Part shown: positions 1-8,939 of the stretch, in pieces
Position numbering within the stretch: position 1 is the stretch's first letter
Layout of the letters: the number at the start of each line of letters is the position of its first letter
Assembly (NCBI RefSeq): GCF_900182705.1
Contig: NZ_FXTP01000005.1
Location: 186,001 to 250,000 of the forward strand
Direction: 5' to 3'
From: Gracilimonas mengyeensis
GTDB taxonomy: Bacteria; Bacteroidota; Rhodothermia; Balneolales; Balneolaceae
DNA: 64,000 bases
Made by a program: the position numbers and the translations under genes
The notes under the pieces: model-generated
Database searches by the model: none
What the model was told of the DNA's origin: nothing
Seen by the model: only the letters and a program-made list of their open reading frames with translations

Positions 1-515
1 AGCTTTTGCTGGCGGCGCTGCTCGCGCAACTGCATTTCCAAAGCAACGGCTTGCTGAGAGAATTCGCTGGAGGAAAGTACCTGTTGAATAGCCTGACGGT
101 CGATAGAGCCATCTTCACGGGTAAAATTCTGACGGATAACCGGTGCAGGATTATCTCCATAGACCATATCTAAAACTTCCTGATCGGAAACGGTAATTCC
201 CAGTTCATCCATTTTCTGTCGCAACAGTCGGGAATTTACCAGCTCGTTCCATGCCTGGGTTTCGTAGTAGGCACGCATTTCCGGAGTCATAGAGTTTCCA
301 GTTTGCTGGCTGTAAGCGTTGGAGTAATATTGAATTCTGCTTTGGTACTCCTCGTTGCTGATTTGGTCGCCATTCACACTTCCCAAGGAGGAAGGTCCGG
401 CCTGCATTGCGTCAAAAAAGTTTACATCAGCCAGTACCCAAAGCAGCCCAAACGATCCAATCAGGATCCACAGGATGACTCCGGTGCTGTTTCTCATTTT
501 TTCCATTACACCCAT
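1..515 (-). CDS. PpiD/SurA-like peptidylprolyl isomerase, N-terminal part (cut by window edge)
   Basis: The reading frame is open from an ATG at 515 down to the left edge, giving about 171 residues of a longer protein. Residues about 10-30 form one hydrophobic segment (GVILWILIGSFGLLWVLA), so the protein is an inner-membrane-anchored periplasmic chaperone as in PpiD. The following region (SVNGDQISNEEYQSRI, then WNELVNSRLLRQKMDELGI) has the helical pattern of the SurA/PpiD N-terminal chaperone domain. The parvulin domain would lie outside the window. Such proteins help fold outer-membrane and secreted proteins. A GAGGT sequence precedes the ATG; ATGs at residues 4 and 7 are alternatives. Confidence 0.85.
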   Translation of the reverse strand, partial: MGVMEKMRNSTGVILWILIGSFGLLWVLADVNFFDAMQAGPSSLGSVNGDQISNEEYQSRIQYYSNAYSQQTGNSMTPEMRAYYETQAWNELVNSRLLRQKMDELGITVSDQEVLDMVYGDNPAPVIRQNFTREDGSIDRQAIQQVLSSSEFSQQAVALEMQLREQRRQQK

Positions 516-652
516 AAAAGGTTACCTCTAAAAAAACATTATTTAAATTGCGATTTAAGCTACTGCAGCCTTCGGTTTTCAAGCTTATCAGTAAGCCTGC
601 AAATATAAGCGAATGCCTAAGGAATTGAAAGGCGATTTAACCAAATTTTGCC

Positions 653-1585
653 CTAAAACACTTCAATCAACCGCATATGCTTCAGGTATCTTCCCGGATC
701 GTCGTTTATATTTTTAATTAATTGGTTCAGATTAACTGAAAGGCTGTCCATATTATTATATAAAGACGGGTCGTTTACCATGCGTCCCAACGTTCCTTCT
801 CCGTTATTAATTTTGCTGAGCACGTCGTTTAGTGTCTGGTTGGTTTCATTGAGTCCGTTGCTCAGTTTTTCAAGCTCTTTACTGGTAGCTTCCAGGTTCG
901 TGATCATGGCGCTGAGATCTTCTTTGTTATCTGAGGTCAACTCGTCCATATTTTGCATGGTGCTTTTTGCGGCCACAATCATAGAATCCAAATCTTGCTG
1001 GCGCTTTTGGATCAAAGCATTCAGCGATCCGGTGGTATTCTTGACGTTCTGAACCGTTTCTGAAATTCCCTGCTTGGTTTCTTCATCCAGCGTGCTGTTC
1101 AAATTACTCAGAAATTCTTCCAGCCCCTGAATAGAAGAAGAGATATCTTCACTCAGCTTCTCCCCTTCTTTAGCAAAACTATCCATAATCCCTTGCTCGA
1201 ACACTCCCTTAATCTCCCCGCCATTGGTTACCAGCTCATTCGAATCAGACTTCTGGATTTCAATATATTTACCTCCCAGCACGCCACTTGATTTCAAAAT
1301 AGCAACTGAACCCTTGGGAATTTCATGTCCGTTTTCAATATTCAGGGTAACCCGGGTCGAGTCAGATGGCAGTAAATCCATCTTTTTTACACTCCCGATC
1401 TTGTAACCTTTCACATTAACAGGGTTTCCAGGGATCAAGCCTGGTACCTGGTTAAAGGTGGTATGAATAGTAATGGCCGTTCTGAAAAGCGGCACATCTT
1501 TCATAATACGATAGCCTACAAAAGCCACAATAGTAGCCACAATTACCGTCAATCCAATTTTTAATTCATTACTAACTTTAGCCAA
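653..1585 (-). CDS. mlaD: MlaD-like MCE-domain substrate-binding protein of a lipid ABC transporter
   Basis: This 310-residue protein has an N-terminal membrane anchor (about residues 9-27) followed by one MCE domain (about 38-115, containing VPGLIPGNPVNVKGYKIGSV and the GVLGGKYIEI block). The rest is a long predicted coiled coil rich in E, K, N and S, longer than in E. coli MlaD and typical of Bacteroidota MCE proteins. In the family, MCE domains form hexameric rings that pass phospholipids between membranes. It is the last gene of mlaE-mlaF-mlaD, 17 bases after mlaF. No mlaB or mlaC homologue is visible here. Function is assigned by family and operon; substrate is inferred. Confidence 0.92.
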   Translation of the reverse strand: MAKVSNELKIGLTVIVATIVAFVGYRIMKDVPLFRTAITIHTTFNQVPGLIPGNPVNVKGYKIGSVKKMDLLPSDSTRVTLNIENGHEIPKGSVAILKSSGVLGGKYIEIQKSDSNELVTNGGEIKGVFEQGIMDSFAKEGEKLSEDISSSIQGLEEFLSNLNSTLDEETKQGISETVQNVKNTTGSLNALIQKRQQDLDSMIVAAKSTMQNMDELTSDNKEDLSAMITNLEATSKELEKLSNGLNETNQTLNDVLSKINNGEGTLGRMVNDPSLYNNMDSLSVNLNQLIKNINDDPGRYLKHMRLIEVF

Positions 1586-1602
1586 AATTCTTCTCCTATA
1601 CC

Positions 1603-2346
1603 TTAATTTGGTTTTATCTGGTATTCGCTTGCTGTTATAAAATCCAGCAGTTGTTTGTTGTCGCTGTTTTGCATGTCATCTTTTTTACCAAACCAGCTTA
1701 ATTTCTGATCGTCCAGGAAAGCCACTGTTTCTGCTACTTCCAAAACGCTGTGCATATCGTGGGTAATCACAATGGAGGTAATATCAAGACTATCCGCCAT
1801 GGTGATAATGAGTTCGTTGATCTCGCCGGAAGTTTTGGGATCTAATCCGGATGTGGGCTCGTCATACAAAAGATAATCAGGCTTAAGGATAATAGCCCGT
1901 GCCAATCCAACGCGTTTGCGCATCCCTCCTGAGAGCTCTGCCGTAGATTTACTACCCACACTTTCTAGGTTTACCATATCCAGTGCTTCATGCACGTTGT
2001 GTTCAATTTCTTCTTCGGATTGATCGGTAAAGTAGCGAAGAGGAAATGCAATATTCTCAAAAGTGTTGATGGAATCAAAAAGTGCGCCGCCCTGAAATAG
2101 AATCCCAAAGCGCTGGCGTACTTTTCGAAGTTCGGTATAACTCAATTCGAAAATACACTTTCCATCGATGAGGACTTCACCGGAGTCTGGATACAGCAAA
2201 GCGTTCAGGTGCTTAAGCAATACGGACTTGCCCGTTCCCGATCGGCCGATAACGGCTATAGTCTCACCATCCTCAATCTTAAATGAGACATCTTCCCACA
2301 CCAGCATGTCGCCAAAACTTTTGGTAAGATTTTTTATCTCTATCAT
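1603..2346 (-). CDS. mlaF: MlaF-like ABC transporter ATP-binding protein
   Basis: A 247-residue ABC ATPase with all motifs intact: Walker A GRSGTGKS at 34-41, Q-loop Q85, signature LSGGM at 138-142, Walker B LLYDE at 159-163, D-loop near 169 and H-loop H196. The GGMRKRVGLARA wording after the signature is typical of the MlaF/Mkl subfamily that energises MCE-type lipid transport. The start is 3 bases after the mlaE stop, so the two are translationally close. Expected to work as a dimer under the MlaE permease on the cytoplasmic face. Confidence 0.95.
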   Translation of the reverse strand: MIEIKNLTKSFGDMLVWEDVSFKIEDGETIAVIGRSGTGKSVLLKHLNALLYPDSGEVLIDGKCIFELSYTELRKVRQRFGILFQGGALFDSINTFENIAFPLRYFTDQSEEEIEHNVHEALDMVNLESVGSKSTAELSGGMRKRVGLARAIILKPDYLLYDEPTSGLDPKTSGEINELIITMADSLDITSIVITHDMHSVLEVAETVAFLDDQKLSWFGKKDDMQNSDNKQLLDFITASEYQIKPN

Positions 2347-2349
2347 AGC

Positions 2350-3108
2350 TTATAATAATATAGCAGCCAACGCAAAATCGGCCAGCAGTACAAAAATACA
2401 ACTTAATACCGTAGCCTGTGTAGTGGCCGTTCCCACCCCTTCGGCTCCGCCAAAAGCATAATAGCCTTTATAACAGGATACCGAGGTGATCACGAACCCA
2501 AACACGATGGATTTTATGAGCCCAAAAATAATATCTGACTCAAAGAAAAAGGCCCGGGCTCCCTTCATGAATTCGGCTACCGGCAAAATACCATCCACAG
2601 CTCCGGCAATCACCCCACCAATGATACCAAAAACTGCTGCAGTGATATACAAGATGGGGAACATAAAAATTCCGGATAAAATACGTGGCACCACCAAAAA
2701 AGATACCGAGTTAAAGCCCATAGACTCCAGGGCATCAATTTGCTCACTCACCCGCATGGTTCCCAATTCCGTGGATATCCTTGCGCCTACCTTTCCTGCC
2801 AGCACCAGCGCACTTATCACCGCTGCTAATTCAATAATGATAGACTGAGCTACAATAGATCCAATAATGTCACTTGGGTAAATATCGGTATCCAGTTGAT
2901 AAGCCGTTTGGAGGGTCATTACTGCGCCGGTAAAAATTCCCACCAAAAATATAATCGGGATTGATTCGTAACCAATCTTAACGAACTCATGGAACAAATT
3001 CTTCCGGTAAGTGCTTATTTCGGTAGATGATCGTAAAGCCTGATAAAGTAATTGTGCGTAGTGTCCTAATTCCTTGACCCCACGCATACCTGGTATATTA
3101 GAATTCAT
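2350..3108 (-). CDS. mlaE: MlaE-like permease of the MCE lipid transporter
   Basis: A 252-residue integral membrane protein with five or so hydrophobic segments and the conserved MlaE motif ELGTMRVSEQIDALESMG in the middle. It matches the family's usual length (about 250-260). It is the first gene of the mlaE-mlaF-mlaD operon and is divergent from porQ, with a 77-base space between the two start codons that must hold both promoters. The family moves phospholipid between inner and outer membranes to maintain outer-membrane asymmetry; the direction of transport cannot be told from sequence. Confidence 0.94.
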   Translation of the reverse strand: MNSNIPGMRGVKELGHYAQLLYQALRSSTEISTYRKNLFHEFVKIGYESIPIIFLVGIFTGAVMTLQTAYQLDTDIYPSDIIGSIVAQSIIIELAAVISALVLAGKVGARISTELGTMRVSEQIDALESMGFNSVSFLVVPRILSGIFMFPILYITAAVFGIIGGVIAGAVDGILPVAEFMKGARAFFFESDIIFGLIKSIVFGFVITSVSCYKGYYAFGGAEGVGTATTQATVLSCIFVLLADFALAAILL

Positions 3109-3185
3109 TTGATATAAATAATCTTGACGTATTGCCGAAGCATTTAATTATATTACAAAACATTTTCGCCAATTGTGATTTTTAT

Positions 3186-4175
3186 ATGGTTAAAAACGTG
3201 CGCCTCATACTAACTCTGCTTCTTACAATTGCTGCTGTGCAAGGTACGGCGGCTCAGTCCAATACTTCCAGTATTTTTCGATTTCTGGAAATCACCCCCA
3301 ATGCCCGTGCTTCTGCACTGGGTGGAAATCACGCAGGTCTTTATCAGGCACAATCTAATATGATGCATGTGAATCCAGCTTATTTAAACACGCAATCATC
3401 GGGATATGTTTCGGCGTCTTACATTAATTTTCTTGGAGATGCGAACATGGGTTTCACCAGCGCCGCATATACCGTAGACGGTATCGGTACTTTTGGAGCT
3501 GGCATCCGGTACGTGGGGTATGGAGAATTCAATGAGTTTGATGAAAATGGGACCCAACTTGGGAGCTTCAGTGCAAACGACATGGCTTTAACGGGAGCTT
3601 ATAGCCGTGCTATCACCCCAAAGCTAACTGCCGGAGCAGGAGTTGATTTAATTTATTCCTCCTACGCATCTTTTAATTCGAGCGCATTTGGTATTTCCGG
3701 TGGGGTTTTTTACCAGGATACCACCAGCCATTTCAGTGCAGGTATTTCTGTTCGCAATCTCGGCTCGCAAATTAGTACGTATGACGGCAGGTATGAACCT
3801 CTGCCACTTGATATTTCTGTCGGTATCACCAAAAAACCTGAAGCTTTCCCTTTTCAACTTAGCCTTACCTTAAAGCGATTAAATGATTGGGATATGCGGG
3901 TTTTTGGAGAAACGGACCAACCTGATTTATTCAATAATGTAATGCGGCATGTTCTTTTTGGAGGTGAGGCCAACCTGGGGCAAAATTTACATCTTCGGCT
4001 TGGCTACGATCATTACCTGCACGAACAAACAGACTCAGGGGGCAACTTTTCATTGGCAGGCGTTTCTTTCGGTATCGGATTCACCGTCAAGAGTATTGAT
4101 ATCGACCTTAGCCGAAATTCTTACAGTAAACTTGGCGGCATCACCCGGTTAAGCATCAAAACCAAGCTCTTTTAA
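3186..4175 (+). CDS. porQ: Type IX secretion system protein PorQ
   Basis: I chose the ATG at 3186 (an upstream in-frame ATG lies at 3132) because it starts a clean signal peptide ending ...TAAQS. The mature part begins with the FLEITPNARASALGGN segment typical of PorQ/PorV beta-barrel proteins and is full of alternating beta strands (GTFGAGIRYVGYGEF; SVGITKKPEAFPFQLSLTLK; MRHVLFGGEANL), ending in a C-terminal strand with terminal F. About 330 residues is the normal PorQ size. PorQ is an outer-membrane accessory factor of the type IX secretion system. A T9SS cargo protein is encoded at 46877-49075, consistent with an active system. PorV is the nearest alternative. Confidence 0.85.
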   Translation: MVKNVRLILTLLLTIAAVQGTAAQSNTSSIFRFLEITPNARASALGGNHAGLYQAQSNMMHVNPAYLNTQSSGYVSASYINFLGDANMGFTSAAYTVDGIGTFGAGIRYVGYGEFNEFDENGTQLGSFSANDMALTGAYSRAITPKLTAGAGVDLIYSSYASFNSSAFGISGGVFYQDTTSHFSAGISVRNLGSQISTYDGRYEPLPLDISVGITKKPEAFPFQLSLTLKRLNDWDMRVFGETDQPDLFNNVMRHVLFGGEANLGQNLHLRLGYDHYLHEQTDSGGNFSLAGVSFGIGFTVKSIDIDLSRNSYSKLGGITRLSIKTKLF

Positions 4176-4293
4176 TTTCCGGGAAAACCACATGTTGATG
4201 TCATATCGCCCAATCTTATTTAATAATAATTAAACGCAGCTGTCTTATAATGTATAAGATGGACATGATTATTAATTCAAAATTTTAGATGCT

Positions 4294-4704
4294 ATGAATA
4301 TTAAATCTACCTACAACCTTCCGCTTTTAATTGTCACTGCTTTTTTGCTGGCAAGCTGTGCTGCAACCGGTTCTATCAACACAACAACATACTCCCACAA
4401 TTATCTTACCATGATTGAAACGGCGGAAGAAGCCATTCGCAGCAGTCGCCTCAATATTGAGCAAGTAACTGAGAATGATGAAGAAACAGAATATGAGATC
4501 ATTTTTAGTGAGCGTGTGAAATTTGGTGGAGAAACGGTACAGGGGAATTTAGGTCGCGTTATTATCCGCAAAATCAATGAAGATGAAGCCAGCGTTCAGA
4601 TCATCAATCCTGAGTACCACTTTACTGTGCCAGCTGACCAGCGCAGAGATTACGAAGACATGTTGAATAATAAAATTGAGGATTTTCTCGCGGATGACAA
4701 CTAA
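4294..4704 (+). CDS. Small lipoprotein of unknown function
   Basis: The 136-residue product has a lipoprotein signal with lipobox LLASC (C22) and a short mature domain of about 110 residues with alternating beta and charged segments (ETEYEIIFSERVKFGGETVQ; GRVIIRKINEDEASVQII). I do not recognise the family; the fold could resemble small DUF3568-like lipoproteins, but that is a guess. It lies between porQ and aroC in the same direction. The gap before it (4176-4293) holds an AT-rich likely promoter region. Likely anchored in the outer or inner membrane, facing the periplasm. Confidence 0.75.
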   Translation: MNIKSTYNLPLLIVTAFLLASCAATGSINTTTYSHNYLTMIETAEEAIRSSRLNIEQVTENDEETEYEIIFSERVKFGGETVQGNLGRVIIRKINEDEASVQIINPEYHFTVPADQRRDYEDMLNNKIEDFLADDN

Positions 4705-4793
4705 ATAATTCCTGGATTTGAGGCATCATTATTTCATCTTAGTTGTTATTTTCAGACATAATCACTCATCATCTACCTCAGAAAACTAATTTC

Positions 4794-5978
4794 ATGATCA
4801 GATATATAACAGCCGGAGAATCTCACGGACCTGGATTAACTGGTATTGTAGAAGGCGTACCCGCCGGACTCACCATCACAGAAGAAGATATTGCGCATCA
4901 CCTTGTACGCCGCCAGCAGGGGTATGGACGAGGTGGACGTATGGCTTTTGAAAAAGACTTTGCGACCATCAATTCTGGTGTACGATTTTCCAAAACGATG
5001 GGAGGTCCCATTGCTATGCATATGCCAAACCGGGCCTTTAAAAAAGATGACGCCGGCTGGCCAACCGTCATGAATAAAAAGACCGAGGCAGAAGGTATTG
5101 AGAAAATCACGCTTCCCCGGCCTGGCCACGCAGATCTTGTAGGTGCCCAAAAGTATAACTTCGATGATATTCGTCCGGTTATTGAGCGTTCTAGTGCGCG
5201 GGAAACCGCTATGCGTGTGGCTTGCTGCAGTATTGCCCGCCAGTTTCTGAAGCATTTCGGTATCGAAATAGGCGCCCACGTGTTACGTATTGGCTCTATT
5301 GGTTTTGATAACTGGGAACAAGTTCGGGCTATTGCTGACCCCTTGGCCGAAAATGGAGCAGAAGCTGTTTACAAAGCTGCCGATGAATCGGATGTACGTT
5401 GCCTGGACGAAGATCTATCCGCACAAATGCGGGAAGAAATTAAAGTACGCCGCAAGCAAGGATCTTCATTGGGCGGCATTTATGAAATTTTAGTGACCGG
5501 ACTACCTGCTGGTCTTGGAAGCTATGTGCATTGGGATCGTAAACTTGACGGACAACTTGCCCAGGCTATCATGGGCACTCAGGCCATGAAGGGCGTGGAA
5601 GTAGGATTGGGCTTTGAAAGCGGTCACCGGCCTGGCCACGAAGTGCATGACGAAATTACTCATGAAGAAGGATCTTTTAAACGACGGACCAACCGCATGG
5701 GCGGCATCGAAGGCGGAATGACTACCGGAATGCCCTTAATTATTCGAGGCGTGATGAAACCCATCCCTACCATGCTGAACCCGCTTAGCACGGTTGACAT
5801 GAAAACTAAGCAAGAAACTGAAACCCGTTACGAGCGATCTGATGTTTGCGCCCTGCCACGTGCCGTAGTAGTAGCCGAAAGTGTGATTGCTCCAGTTTTG
5901 GCGAATGCTTTCCTCGAAAAATTCGGCGGCGACTCTATCTCAGATATAGAAGCTAATTTTAAAAAGGCTACGCAATGA
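4794..5978 (+). CDS. aroC: Chorismate synthase
   Basis: A 394-residue chorismate synthase, the last step of the shikimate pathway (EPSP to chorismate, FMN dependent). I set the start at 4794, giving MIRYITAGESHGPGL, the family's standard N-terminus; an upstream in-frame ATG (4743) would add 17 residues of no homology. Visible family signatures are GESHG, the RRQQGYGRGGRM block, RSSARETAMRVACC and the late GGIEGGMTTG. It heads a packed operon: the stop overlaps the start of the TPR gene by 4 bases. No clear Shine-Dalgarno site is seen, as usual in this lineage. Confidence 0.97.
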   Translation: MIRYITAGESHGPGLTGIVEGVPAGLTITEEDIAHHLVRRQQGYGRGGRMAFEKDFATINSGVRFSKTMGGPIAMHMPNRAFKKDDAGWPTVMNKKTEAEGIEKITLPRPGHADLVGAQKYNFDDIRPVIERSSARETAMRVACCSIARQFLKHFGIEIGAHVLRIGSIGFDNWEQVRAIADPLAENGAEAVYKAADESDVRCLDEDLSAQMREEIKVRRKQGSSLGGIYEILVTGLPAGLGSYVHWDRKLDGQLAQAIMGTQAMKGVEVGLGFESGHRPGHEVHDEITHEEGSFKRRTNRMGGIEGGMTTGMPLIIRGVMKPIPTMLNPLSTVDMKTKQETETRYERSDVCALPRAVVVAESVIAPVLANAFLEKFGGDSISDIEANFKKATQ

Positions 5979-6301
5979 ACTCACGTATTTCCACGTTGGC
6001 CAAGGCAGTGAAGGAGCATCCCGATGATTCCTTTTACAAGTTTACCCTTGCACTGGAAATGCTGAAAATTGATGAAGTAAATAAAGCCCGTGTTCTCTTT
6101 GAAGCAATCCGGCAAAATGACCCTGAATATGTAGGGGTCTATTATCATCTTGCCAAGTTGTATGAACAGATAGATGAGAACAAAAAAGCCGTAGAAACCT
6201 ATAAAGCAGGTGTAAAGGTGGCGGAAGAACAAAATGACCTTCATACAAAATCGGAGTTGTCCTCTGCACTGCTTAATCTGGAACTTGATATGGAAGAATG
6301 A
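5975..6301 (+). CDS. Small TPR-repeat protein
   Basis: A 108-residue soluble protein made of about three TPR-like helical pairs (DSFYKFTLALEMLKIDEVNK; DPEYVGVYYHLAKLYEQID; KAVETYKAGVKVAEEQ). No signal peptide is seen, so it is probably cytoplasmic. It overlaps aroC by 4 bases (ATGA) and the next gene by 4 bases, so its expression is likely coupled to both. TPR proteins mediate protein contacts; the partner is unknown. Confidence 0.85.
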   Translation: MNSRISTLAKAVKEHPDDSFYKFTLALEMLKIDEVNKARVLFEAIRQNDPEYVGVYYHLAKLYEQIDENKKAVETYKAGVKVAEEQNDLHTKSELSSALLNLELDMEE

Positions 6302-7290
6302 CCATGACCATTCGTTGTAAGAATTTTATTTACCCGGCTCTATTTGCCCTCTTTTTATTTTTTTTCAATATAGATTCCGTCCTGGCTCAGGAAAAGGCCA
6401 CTTACCAGGTTAAACCTGGGGACACCCTCTACAGCATCTCAAAACAGCTGGAGGTAACCATTGCAGAACTAAAACAATGGAATAGTCTCCAGGGCAATGA
6501 AATTGAGCCGGGACAATCACTCACCTATTACAATCGGGAATCGACTTCTACGAACACAACAGGTAATTTAGAAGGAGACTCTGATCCTCTGATTTCTAAT
6601 GAGTCTGCTTCTCGCAATGCATACTACACGGTAAAAAGTGGCGACAATCTGTATAAAATATCCCGCGAGCACAATATGAGTTTGGAAGAGCTTAAGGAGC
6701 TCAATAACCTGAGCAGTGATCAAATACGGGTAGGACAGAAGCTGGCAGTAAAACAAGTAAATGTAGCGCCATCGGTTGCACGCTTTGCTGAAGAATCAAC
6801 ACCTCAGGGCGTTTTTGCTATTTATGACGTAAAAAGTGGAGAAAGTTTGCCCGGTATCCTCTCCCGTTTTAAGATGACTGAAGAAGAATTACTTGCCCTG
6901 AACCCCGCACTGAATCTTCAGTCTATTGATCGTGGTCAAAAGATCACTGTGCTAATGCCACCCTCCCGTAACTATGACAATCCTTATCTCCAAAAAGCTA
7001 ATTTGCAAGACTTGGGTGAGGTTAACGTGACATCATACAGCGCCTCTGAAACAGGCCAGCCTACAACTACCGGAGATTTATACGACCCTGAATCTCTTAC
7101 AGCAGCTCATTCCAATATCTCTCTGGGCAGCATTATTTTTGTAGAAAACAACGCAACAGGCAATGGCGTTTATGTTCGAATCAACGATCGTATTACCGGC
7201 TCTGGCCTAAAACTCTCCCAAAAAGCCTTTGAGGTGTTAGAGTTAAATAGCTCCACCCAGCCAACAGTCACTATATATACAGAGGACTAA
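6298..7290 (+). CDS. Secreted triple-LysM protein with RlpA-like double-psi beta-barrel domain
   Basis: The 330-residue product has a signal peptide ending ...DSVLAQ, three LysM modules (about 36-80, 109-152 and 176-220; each begins with a YxVKxG(D/E) pattern) and a C-terminal domain (about 240-330) with TAAHSNISLGSIIFVEN and VYVRINDRITGSG, which matches the RlpA double-psi beta-barrel (compare the VRINDRGP signature). LysM binds peptidoglycan; RlpA domains can be lytic transglycosylases acting on denuded glycan. The RlpA GP after NDR is replaced by IT, so activity is uncertain. Two starts are possible (6298 and 6304). It overlaps both neighbours, 4 bases upstream and 1 base downstream. Confidence 0.88.
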   Translation: MTMTIRCKNFIYPALFALFLFFFNIDSVLAQEKATYQVKPGDTLYSISKQLEVTIAELKQWNSLQGNEIEPGQSLTYYNRESTSTNTTGNLEGDSDPLISNESASRNAYYTVKSGDNLYKISREHNMSLEELKELNNLSSDQIRVGQKLAVKQVNVAPSVARFAEESTPQGVFAIYDVKSGESLPGILSRFKMTEEELLALNPALNLQSIDRGQKITVLMPPSRNYDNPYLQKANLQDLGEVNVTSYSASETGQPTTTGDLYDPESLTAAHSNISLGSIIFVENNATGNGVYVRINDRITGSGLKLSQKAFEVLELNSSTQPTVTIYTED

Positions 7291-8015
7291 TGAAGAATCC
7301 TGTTAAGCAATATTTAGAGGACACTCATAATCTGCTTTACAGTTTTCTGGTAAGCCTGCCCCTTTTTCTGCTTTATGAAGTGCTTATCCTCATCTCCCAG
7401 CCACAGGGAGAAAACATCGTCCGCATTAGTGTGGATGTATGGATCAAAAGCCTGTTCACCTATTTTGGAGTAAATGCTGTTTCTTTTTCTCTGTTGATTG
7501 TTATGCTGGTTGGCTTATTTATTCTTTATAAAGAACGTGACCGGCTCAAGTCACTAAAGTTTGCCTACTTCCCTATGTTAATGGTGGAGGCAACGGTGTA
7601 CGCCATTGTGGTAGCATTCATCAGTCAGTCGATTGTTTCCTTTATCCTAAACATGGCTGCTTCCGATCCTATAAGCTCTTTGTCTACTCTACAACAATTA
7701 GCTCTTTCTTTAGGGGCCGGACTTTATGAAGAATTGTTCTTCAGAGTGCTTTTGGTAACCCTGTTCATACTCATTTTTACAAAAATTTTTAACAAACGCT
7801 GGGCCGGCGTAACCGCTGCTGTGTTGCTATCAGCGCTGTTATTCTCTGCGGTACATTACGTTGGGGCCATAGGCGATGCCTTCACCATGGGGTCTTTTTT
7901 ATACAGGTTTTTATTTGGTTTAATACTGAATGGCATTTATGTTTATAGAGGCTTTGGAGTTGCAGCCTGGACGCATGCTATATATGATATTATGGTTATC
8001 GCCTTTCTATCATAA
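7290..8015 (+). CDS. CPBP (CAAX-like) family intramembrane metalloprotease
   Basis: A 241-residue membrane protein with several hydrophobic helices and the three CPBP/Abi motifs: EELFFR (motif 1, EExxxR), FSAVHYVGA (motif 2, FxxxH) and HAIYD near the C-terminus (motif 3). The family contains intramembrane glutamyl-type proteases, of which the eukaryotic CAAX prenyl protease 2 is a member; bacterial roles range from peptide maturation to immunity. Its start codon shares one base with the preceding LysM gene's stop, making it the last gene of the aroC operon. The substrate is unknown. Confidence 0.9.
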   Translation: MKNPVKQYLEDTHNLLYSFLVSLPLFLLYEVLILISQPQGENIVRISVDVWIKSLFTYFGVNAVSFSLLIVMLVGLFILYKERDRLKSLKFAYFPMLMVEATVYAIVVAFISQSIVSFILNMAASDPISSLSTLQQLALSLGAGLYEELFFRVLLVTLFILIFTKIFNKRWAGVTAAVLLSALLFSAVHYVGAIGDAFTMGSFLYRFLFGLILNGIYVYRGFGVAAWTHAIYDIMVIAFLS

Positions 8016-8164
8016 TTAAATTAATATTTACTGTATCAATCAATACAATCTATTTAACATTAAACTAATTTTTATCTAAACTCATTTCGCTAAAATAAAT
8101 CGCACCATTTGTAATCGATCGACCTTTAAATTACATTCATATACAATAAAGCAGGGATGGTTAG

Positions 8165-8740
8165 ATGTCTCAACTAACGAGAGATGAAAAAAAGAAGCAG
8201 CAGGACTTTGATGAAGAAATTATTCCTCATATGGATGCGCTGTACAACTTTGCGCTCCGCTTAACATCAGATCCTAACGACGCAGAAGACCTGGTTCAAG
8301 ATACCATTGTAAAAGCTTATCGTTTTTTCAGCAGTTATGAGAAGGGCACCAATGCGAAAGCCTGGATGTTTCGTATCCTCAAAAATTCATTTATAAATAA
8401 TTACCGAAAGAATTCTAAGAAACCCGCCGAAGTAGACTACGACGAAGTATCACCTTATTACGAATCCGTACGTGCTGAACGTACTGAAACCTCTGACCTG
8501 GAAAGCCTCATGTTCCGGGAAATGATGGATGACGATCTTTCCAATGCCCTAACACAGTTACCGGAAGACTTCCGTACGGTTGTGCTTTTGTGTGACGTGG
8601 AAGGTTATACCTACGAAGAGATCGCCAATATGCTGGATGTACCCATTGGAACCATCCGCTCCCGCTTACACCGTGGAAGAAATCTCCTCAAAACAGAACT
8701 ACTGGAGTACGCCAAAAAGCGCGGCTTTACCGGCGATTAA
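8165..8740 (+). CDS. ECF-family RNA polymerase sigma factor
   Basis: A 191-residue sigma-70 family protein with only regions 2 and 4, as in ECF sigma factors. Region 2 is ALYNFALRLTSDPNDAEDLV through KAWMFRILKNSFINNYRK; region 4 is LPEDFRTVVLLCDVEGYTYE followed by the helix-turn-helix EIANMLDVPIGTIRSRLHRG. No anti-sigma gene follows: 8741-8939 has no credible frame, and the next gene is on the other strand, so the factor is probably controlled by its own expression or by a distant partner. Its regulon is not deducible here. Confidence 0.93.
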   Translation: MSQLTRDEKKKQQDFDEEIIPHMDALYNFALRLTSDPNDAEDLVQDTIVKAYRFFSSYEKGTNAKAWMFRILKNSFINNYRKNSKKPAEVDYDEVSPYYESVRAERTETSDLESLMFREMMDDDLSNALTQLPEDFRTVVLLCDVEGYTYEEIANMLDVPIGTIRSRLHRGRNLLKTELLEYAKKRGFTGD

Positions 8741-8939
8741 AGCCATCTTTCACTTATTTTAGCATAAGTTCGACATTACAATAGTTAGCAAAGGATAAGA
8801 TCATACCTTCGCAATCCTAAAGTCATCCCTGGGATCTAATTGTTGGTGTAAGCAGTGATTTATTTAATTGAAGTAGTCACGATAAGATCAAGGGTTTACT
8901 TCGCCTAAAACCTTCTAAATGTAATCCTGACCTGTCTTA

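Noticed and set aside
3132-3185. Upstream start for PorQ
   Set aside because: An 18-residue extension precedes a normal signal peptide; the start at 3186 gives a clean signal sequence.
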